Shown: piece by piece, positions 57,755 to 64,000 of the stretch
How the letters are laid out: every line of letters starts with the position of its first letter
How positions within the stretch are numbered: the stretch's first letter is position 1
Assembly: GCA_949840805.1 (NCBI GenBank)
Contig: CATKXR010000011.1
Span: forward strand, 26,371 to 90,370
Direction: 5' to 3'
Origin: an uncultured Lachnospiraceae bacterium
GTDB lineage: Bacteria > Bacillota > Clostridia > Lachnospirales > Lachnospiraceae
DNA: 64,000 bases
Program-made: the position numbers and the translations under genes
The notes under the pieces: generated by a model
Database searches by the model: none
Told to the model about the DNA's origin: nothing
Seen by the model: only the letters and a program-made list of their open reading frames with translations

Positions 57755-59773
57755 TTAAGGCTCCTCAATCTCTAAAAGCATCTTCTTTATCTTCAGCATC
57801 CGGTCACGGAGCACAGCCGCCTCCTCAAAGTTCAGTTCTGCAGCCGCTTGATTCATCTTCTTCTGCAGCTCTTTGGCCAGCTTTCCAAGCTCCTTTGCGT
57901 CCATGGATTCCGGATCCTTCTCAAAGGTCTTGGAATCTGCCTGTGCAGCCTTGGAGATGGCAATCAAGTCACGGACCGCCTTCTTGATGGTAGTAGGGGT
58001 AATCCCATGCTCCTCATTATACTTTTGCTGAATCTGCCGACGACGGTTCGTCTCCTCAATAGCATTTCTCATTGAATCTGTAACCACATCTGCATACATA
58101 ATCACATGCCCCTCCGCGTTTCTCGCAGCCCGGCCTATGGTCTGTATTAAAGAAGTCTCCGAACGCAGAAATCCCTCCTTATCCGCATCCAAGATCGCCA
58201 CCAGCGTGATCTCCGGAATATCCAGCCCCTCCCGCAGCAAGTTAATCCCCACTAACACATCAAACACATCCATACGCATATCCCGGATAATCTCCGCCCG
58301 CTCCAAGGTATCAATATCCGAGTGCAGGTATTTTACCCGGATTCCCACCTCACGCATGTAATCCGTCAAATCCTCTGCCATCCGCTTTGTCAGGGTAGTG
58401 ATCAGTACCTTGTTGTGCTTTTCCACCTCTTTGTTGACCTCAGAAACCAGATCATCAATCTGCCCCTCCACCGGGCGCACAGAAATCTCCGGGTCAAGAA
58501 GCCCGGTAGGCCTAATAATCTGCTCTACCCGCAAAAACTCATGCTCCGCCTCATATACATTGGGCGTAGCTGACACGAACATCATCTGATCAATCTTACT
58601 CTCAAACTCCCCAAAATTCAAAGGGCGGTTATCCAGTGCCGACGGGAGGCGGAATCCAAAATCAACCAAGGTGGTCTTTCTGGAACGGTCCCCTGCATAC
58701 ATTCCCCTTACCTGAGGAAGCGTAATGTGGGACTCGTCAATAATAATCAAAAACTCCTCCGGAAAGTAATCCATCAACGTCCACGGCGGCTCCCCTGGCT
58801 TCCCAAAGGTCAGATGGCGGGAATAATTCTCAATCCCGGAGCAGAATCCGGTCTCACGCATCATCTCCACATCAAAGTTGGTACGCTCCGCAATCCTCTG
58901 GGCCTCCAAAAGCTTATCCTCACTTTTAAAATAAGCCACCTGAGCCTTCATTTCCTCCAGAATATTTTCCGTAGCCATCATCATCTTTTCCTTGGGGACT
59001 ACATAATGGGACGCCGGGAAAATGGCAATATGTCCCAACTGAAGCTTGCCTTCACCAGTCAGCCCGTCAATCTCCGTGATCCGCTCCACCTCGTCTCCAA
59101 AAAACTCAATCCGGTATGCCTCGCTTCCCGAATACGCCGGAAACACCTCCAGCACATCCCCACGCACACGAAAGGTCCCCCGGTGGAAATCCATGTCATT
59201 GCGGGTATACTGGATATCAATCAGCTTGTGAATAATCTCATCCCGATCCCGCACCATGCCCGGTCGAAGGGAAATCACCATCTCCTTATAATCAATCGGG
59301 CTTCCTAAACCATAAATGCAGGATACTGACGCCACAATAATTACATCCTTCCGCTCCGAGAGCGCAGCTGTGGCGGAGTGGCGCAGTTTGTCGATCTCGT
59401 CATTGATGGCGGAATCCTTCTCGATGTAGGTGTCGGTGGAGGGGACGTAGGCTTCGGGTTGGTAGTAGTCGTAGTAGGAGACAAAGTATTCTACCGCGTT
59501 ACTCGGAAAATACTCTTTGAACTCACCATAGAGCTGGGCCGCTAATGTCTTATTGTGCGCTATTACCAAAGTCGGCTTGTTAAGCTGTGCGATCACGTTC
59601 GCCATGGTAAAGGTCTTGCCGGAACCCGTAACCCCCAGTAAAGTCTGGAATTGGTTGCCTTCCCGAAACCCTTTGACCAGGGCTTCTATGGCCTGGGGCT
59701 GGTCGCCGGTGGGCTTATATTCCGAGTGGAGTTGAAAGATTTTTTGTTCACTTTGCACAAAAGCCACCTCCAA
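57755..59773 (-). CDS. uvrB: Excinuclease ABC subunit B
   Basis: [66 protein letters not shown]-terminal UVR motif. Confidence 0.98.
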   Translation of the reverse strand: MEVAFVQSEQKIFQLHSEYKPTGDQPQAIEALVKGFREGNQFQTLLGVTGSGKTFTMANVIAQLNKPTLVIAHNKTLAAQLYGEFKEYFPSNAVEYFVSYYDYYQPEAYVPSTDTYIEKDSAINDEIDKLRHSATAALSERKDVIIVASVSCIYGLGSPIDYKEMVISLRPGMVRDRDEIIHKLIDIQYTRNDMDFHRGTFRVRGDVLEVFPAYSGSEAYRIEFFGDEVERITEIDGLTGEGKLQLGHIAIFPASHYVVPKEKMMMATENILEEMKAQVAYFKSEDKLLEAQRIAERTNFDVEMMRETGFCSGIENYSRHLTFGKPGEPPWTLMDYFPEEFLIIIDESHITLPQVRGMYAGDRSRKTTLVDFGFRLPSALDNRPLNFGEFESKIDQMMFVSATPNVYEAEHEFLRVEQIIRPTGLLDPEISVRPVEGQIDDLVSEVNKEVEKHNKVLITTLTKRMAEDLTDYMREVGIRVKYLHSDIDTLERAEIIRDMRMDVFDVLVGINLLREGLDIPEITLVAILDADKEGFLRSETSLIQTIGRAARNAEGHVIMYADVVTDSMRNAIEETNRRRQIQQKYNEEHGITPTTIKKAVRDLIAISKAAQADSKTFEKDPESMDAKELGKLAKELQKKMNQAAAELNFEEAAVLRDRMLKIKKMLLEIEEP

Positions 59774-60027
59774 AATTCATAGTAAAAAAGGATGCGTATA
59801 AGGCAAAAATTCGTCGTGGAGCATTTTATTTTCGTCGTGGCTTTTACTCAAATCAAGGAAAAACAGGCCCACGACGAATTCCGTTCACAATTTGCTGTTT
59901 TTGCAACTCAGTACACCTCCGTAATTCCATACAGACGGGACAGCACTAAAAAGCTTTTTTATCTTACCACAAATCGTTAGATTTGTATAGATGCAAAATC
60001 GAACTTTTGTTCTTTTTGTCTTTTCTA

Positions 60028-61075
60028 TCACACTGCATCCGGAAGAAATTCTGTTACGTCTACTACAATCTCCACCAATTCCTTTTTAAAGATTTCTGTC
60101 TCTTCCGAGTTTGGTAATACTTCTTTCATATACTCTTCTATTTCCGGCACTCCATCCGCTATGATACCTCTATTATCCGCATAAACATCCATTGTTATAA
60201 TTTCTTTGGCATGTCCCATAAGCTTTGATACCGCCTTTGGATTAAAAGACTCTTTTAACAGAAGCGTACAGTAGGTGCTGCGCAGGTCATGCCAGCGGAT
60301 GTCCGGTAAACCGTTTTCAGCAAGAAGCTGCTTATAATACCTGCAATGGAATCCTTTGCTCCTTGCCCTGCCAAGGGTGGAACAACAGATATAGCCCAGA
60401 TCCTGTAACCCTCTCTTTCTGCGGTTTCTGTTTTTCTCATACACCTGCCGTTCCTTTAAGATTGCCTCAAAGACATAATCAGGAATCGGAATCTCTTTGT
60501 AACTGGATTTTGTCTTCAATCCTACTTCCTGTTTCGTAAAAGTTTTCGGGGCAAAGTCTTCTTTTGCTGTGTTATGTACTCTCCCTAACTGGCGTTCCAC
60601 TTTTAAGGTGTGGTTGATATAATCTACGTCCGAATTTTTACGCCATTGATCTCGGATCTGCGGAGCCCCATAAGCACATTCAACAGCACCTGCATATGGA
60701 TTGGGGTATCTTTGCTCTTTTCCAGCAAGACCTGGATCTGCTCCATGGTCAATGTTTTCTGTGTATCAATATTCCAGGTCCTAAATCCTGATTTCTGCTG
60801 CGGCTTTTCTGCTTTGGGAAGCCCTATCCCGTCTACCGGACTGTTTGGAATCACTTTGATTGTTACCGCATAACGAAAAGAGACATTCATGATTGTTTTT
60901 ACCTGCTCTGCCACCGACCTTGAGTAGTCTGCCTTGGTATTAAACAATTTCTGAACGTCTCCACGGGTAACATCCATCATTTTTTTCTTACCCAGGATAG
61001 GAATGATGTGATTCTTTACTATCCCACAATAATTATAGTAAGTTTCGTAACTGTCAGTACGCTTTTTAATATCTG
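60028..61075 (-). pseudogene. Tyrosine recombinase/integrase, frameshifted near 60600-60630 and lacking its N-terminus
   Basis: DSYETYYNYCGIVKNHIIPILGKKKMMDVTRGDVQKLF...LLNVLMGLRRSEINGVK (frame 1) then DVDYINHTLKVERQLG...DIRWHDLRSTYCTLLLKESFNPKAVSKLMGHAKEIITMDVYAD (frame 2). Confidence 0.85.
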
Positions 61076-61101
61076 TTTCCAGCCAGAATACCACAGAGAA
61101 A

Positions 61102-62160
61102 GTGAAGAAAACCATTCCCCAGGAAGAAACCGAACCCACTGAATCCGAGCTGAAAGATACGCCTTTCCCCTCCGCTGAAGACACAGTCGGAACTGCGGTT
61201 TCCCCTGCGGCATCCCCCTCCCGCCGTACCGCCGCCAGAGGCAGGAAAGAGGAGGCCCCGGTACTGACACTGGAAGTACGCGGGGAAGTGGAGACAGAAG
61301 AATCCCGTGGGGACACCATCTGGCATGAGATCCACAATGCCTACCGTACCAGACGTATCCTTACCGGGCAGCTTGGCGGGATCGAGCAGACAGACAACGG
61401 CAAGACCATCACCATCGTAGACTATAAGGGCTTCCGGATCGTGATCCCCTTAAAGGAGATGATGATCAATGGAGGCCGCAGCCCTTCCGGGCAGGAATAT
61501 ACGGAGCTGATGCTGCGCCAGAACAAGATCCTCGGCAACATGCTGGGGGCGGAGATCGACTTTATTGTAAAAGGCATTAATTCCAAAACCCGCAGCGTGG
61601 TCGCCAGCCGGAAGGAAGCCATGCTCAGGAAACGGCAGACTTTCTATCTGGATACGGATGCGGCAGGCATGTACCGCATTTACGAGGGCCGTATTGCCCA
61701 GGCCCGTGTGATCGCCGTGGCAGAGAAGGTCATCCGGGTGGAGGTATTCGGAGTGGAGTGCTCCATCATGGCCCGCGACCTGGCCTGGGAGTGGATCGGG
61801 GATGCCCATGAGCGTTTTTCCGTGGGCGACCAGGTGCTTGTGCGCATCCTGAACGTGCGCCGTGACAGCCTGGAGGATATGGGCATTAAGGCTGACATCA
61901 AGAGCGTGTCCCAGAACACCAACCATGACAACCTGAAAAAATGCCGCATCCAGAGCAAGTATGCCGGCAAGGTCACGGACGTACATAAAGGCGTGGTCTA
62001 TATCCGGCTGTCCAACGGCGTGAACGCTGTGGCCCACTCCTGCTATGACTACCGGACTCCCGGCAAGAAGGATGATGTGAGCTTTGCCGTCACTCGGATT
62101 GATGAAGAACGGGGCGTGGCTGTGGGGATCATTACCCGGATCATCCGGCAGAACCTGTGA
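61102..62160 (+). CDS. S1 RNA-binding-domain protein of conjugative-element type
   Basis: FSVGDQVLVRILNVRRDSLEDMGIKADIKSVSQ, YAGKVTDVHKGVVYIRLSNGVNAVAH; S1-like repeats, abuts integrase remnant. Confidence 0.6.
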   Translation: MKKTIPQEETEPTESELKDTPFPSAEDTVGTAVSPAASPSRRTAARGRKEEAPVLTLEVRGEVETEESRGDTIWHEIHNAYRTRRILTGQLGGIEQTDNGKTITIVDYKGFRIVIPLKEMMINGGRSPSGQEYTELMLRQNKILGNMLGAEIDFIVKGINSKTRSVVASRKEAMLRKRQTFYLDTDAAGMYRIYEGRIAQARVIAVAEKVIRVEVFGVECSIMARDLAWEWIGDAHERFSVGDQVLVRILNVRRDSLEDMGIKADIKSVSQNTNHDNLKKCRIQSKYAGKVTDVHKGVVYIRLSNGVNAVAHSCYDYRTPGKKDDVSFAVTRIDEERGVAVGIITRIIRQNL

Positions 62161-62247
62161 TATTTTATATAAGACAAGGCCATTGTAACATTATTGTTTT
62201 TTGATAACTTAATGTTGCAATAACCTTCTTATACTTTATAATTACAC

Positions 62248-63249
62248 TCACGGAATTATTACGGCATCCGAACCATTTCTTTTCATATCAATTCCCCATA
62301 CATATTTTCCGTTATCATAGTGATAAACAATGACATTAGGGTCATGTTGAGAACTGAACCCTGCACCTGAAAAAAATGTAAAAGCTACTGATGATGAGAT
62401 TACCATATGAATACATTGAATATCATATTTCTTAACGATTTCTCTTATTTTTGATAAAATTTGCTTTCGAAGATTTTCCGCTTGTGCATAATTTCCAATT
62501 ATATCAAATTCTAAAGTTTGAAGTTGAAATCTAATAATATGACATTTCGTATCTGTGATAGAGGCTATCTCTATGTTTTTAATTTCTAATGATGTAGATA
62601 TTGCAACAATCAAATTATTTGATTTACAACTTTTATTTTCTTCTTGTATCTCTCTAAAACTTGTTTCCCATTTTGTATCTGCAGAAGTATCCCACTCTTC
62701 AAAGTTTGCACTATTATTATGCGCTCTGTGAAACAAATGTATTTCTTGCTGATCCCCATACATATATCCGGCTCTAAAAACTAGCGGAGTATGAGCTATT
62801 CCATAGTAACTATGTATCCCTTTTGTAGCAGTAAAATCTTTTATTGCTGAATCCTGTTCTGTAATAATCTGATGAAGATCATTAGGGTAAGAATACCCTA
62901 CAATGTCTAAATTCTCTTCCTTTATATAATATTCTTTTTTTACATTAGGAGATAGCGGAGCCATTCCGTGTGCTAATGATACATGACACAGAACATTCAT
63001 TCGTTTCTTCCATGCAAATAATATTATAGATATTACCAATAAGACTCCAATTGGAAAACTTATTCTTTGTAAAGCCATCAAATATTTCTCGGGTACAAAA
63101 GCCACTATAGTATTATAAATTGCCGATACCTCTCCGATTTCTATTTTCTTTAAAATTTCACCTGTTCCAAGCGAAATTAAAAATAAAATAAGAAGTAGTG
63201 TAAAAATCAAATAATAATACTTTTTGTATAGTTTACATAATTGTCCCAT
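62248..63249 (-). CDS. Two-TM SAVED-domain protein (Cap14-like CBASS effector)
   Basis: Two N-terminal hydrophobic helices; C-terminal DIQCIHMVISSSVAFTFFSGAGFSSQHDPNVIVYHYDNGKYVWGIDM resembles the SAVED C-terminal signature. Confidence 0.7.
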   Translation of the reverse strand: MGQLCKLYKKYYYLIFTLLLILFLISLGTGEILKKIEIGEVSAIYNTIVAFVPEKYLMALQRISFPIGVLLVISIILFAWKKRMNVLCHVSLAHGMAPLSPNVKKEYYIKEENLDIVGYSYPNDLHQIITEQDSAIKDFTATKGIHSYYGIAHTPLVFRAGYMYGDQQEIHLFHRAHNNSANFEEWDTSADTKWETSFREIQEENKSCKSNNLIVAISTSLEIKNIEIASITDTKCHIIRFQLQTLEFDIIGNYAQAENLRKQILSKIREIVKKYDIQCIHMVISSSVAFTFFSGAGFSSQHDPNVIVYHYDNGKYVWGIDMKRNGSDAVIIP

Positions 63250-63664
63250 TATTATCCCACTCTCCTATTTTCTGTATCTTTCCGTCTTCAGTCATCCATA
63301 TTCCAGAACACATAGTTCCAATTATTATAAAAAATTGTTCGTTGAAATTATGCTGTCTCTTAGAGATATTTTTCCAGTTATTACAATCTACGGGTGACGG
63401 TATTGGTCTGCGTTGATTATGAGTATGCCATTCTCCCAAATAGCTTTTCTTATATCCAGATTGTTCCCATAGCCTATCCATTATTTCTTGATGACCTGTT
63501 TCTTTACGAATGAATCTATATCGACCACGAATATCATCTATTTGTGGCCATGTTATATCTGTTATCCTAAGAGCACTTTCTGAGGAATCATAATATCCTA
63601 TTATGATAATAAAATTCATGTGAATACCAACATCAGAGATCAATACATGAGTGGAAAATATCAA
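63233..63664 (-). CDS. JAB/MPN (JAMM) protease-like protein, probably 5'-truncated (Cap3-like)
   Basis: GEWHTHNQRRPIPSPVDCNNW matches H-[ST]-H-x7-S-x2-D; no ATG/RBS at the ORF start (TTG); the expected E-x-G-G before IIIG is replaced by MNFI. Confidence 0.7.
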   Translation of the reverse strand: MIFSTHVLISDVGIHMNFIIIIGYYDSSESALRITDITWPQIDDIRGRYRFIRKETGHQEIMDRLWEQSGYKKSYLGEWHTHNQRRPIPSPVDCNNWKNISKRQHNFNEQFFIIIGTMCSGIWMTEDGKIQKIGEWDNNGTIM

Positions 63665-63803
63665 GGCATCCCAGAACCAATAGCCATAAATTTTGTTTCA
63701 CTTTTATCTACATTAGGTTTAAAGACTAACTAATAAGATTTTTCTTGAAAACTTGATAGTACAATCTCTTTTGCAGAAAATAGTAGAAAAATTGATGTTA
63801 GAG

Positions 63804-63888
63804 CGTTTGCGGAAGGATTCGAACCTTCGGTGCGTTGCCGCACACCACCTTAGCAGGGTGGCACCATAGACCACTCGGACACGCAAAC
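63804..63888 (-). tRNA. tRNA-Ser (anticodon GCT)
   Basis: GTTTGCG...CGCAAAC acceptor, anticodon loop CTGCTAA, long variable arm, GGTTCGAATCC T-arm. Confidence 0.92.
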
Positions 63889-63894
63889 GGAAAG

Positions 63895-63977
63895 TGGATG
63901 GGGCAGGACTCGAACCTGCGGTGTTTCTTTGTGACGGATTTACAGTCCGCTGCCCTCGCCACTAGGCATACCCATCC
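63895..63977 (-). tRNA. tRNA-Tyr (anticodon GTA)
   Basis: GGATGGG...CCCATCC acceptor, anticodon loop CTGTAAA, long variable arm, GGTTCGAGTCC T-arm. Confidence 0.92.
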
Positions 63978-63978
63978 A

Positions 63979-64000
63979 TGGGGTGACCAGGGGGAATCGG
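63979..64000 (-). tRNA. Possible 3' end of a third tRNA, cut by the window edge
   Basis: ccgattccccctggtcacccca on the minus strand resembles a T-loop/acceptor 3' half. Confidence 0.35.

Noticed and set aside
60028-61075. Integrase as the recombinase for the 32.4-kb promoter inversion
   Set aside because: It lacks an N-terminus, is frameshifted, lies ~28 kb away, and looks like an ICE-type integrase; no evidence links it to the 31-bp repeats.
61450-62037. 195-aa minus-strand ORF
   Set aside because: Antisense shadow of the S1-domain protein gene.

Overview
The window looks like a low-to-mid-GC Firmicute chromosome segment (Lachnospiraceae/Clostridia-like; inferred, no search run). Bases ~1-32,100 are a large minus-strand capsule/cell-surface polysaccharide locus: two tandem NusG-like (LoaP/UpxY-type) antiterminators, CapD-like epimerase, aminotransferases, sugar transferase, glycosyltransferases, WecB/WecC and a WbpB/E/D-like diacetamido-uronic-acid module, Wzx, Wzy, an LpxD-like acyltransferase, a polysaccharide deacetylase, GT-C-like membrane proteins, GtrA, and a complete dltABCD-like cassette. 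Two layers of phase variation are visible: (i) exact 31-bp inverted repeats (32445-32475 / 32657-32687) flank 181 bp carrying a TTGCAA-N17-TATTAT promoter that here points AWAY from the capsule operon, which fits an invertible promoter in the OFF orientation; (ii) four poly-G tracts (8-10 G on the coding strand) lie inside capsule modification genes, and one (10 G) frameshifts the deacetylase, which 9 G would restore. To the right are a degraded AAA-ATPase-like gene, an NB-ARC/TPR STAND-like protein whose 3' end is cut by a nonsense codon beside an 88-bp dispersed hairpin element, two SsuABC/TauABC-like transporters, hydF and hydE, nagA/nagB, a two-component system, a LacI regulator, an OLD-like ATPase/TOPRIM protein, Fe-ADH, TetR, uvrB, mobile-element debris, and a 2TM-SAVED effector with a JAMM protease remnant (CBASS-like, no CD-NTase visible) beside tRNA-Ser and tRNA-Tyr genes.
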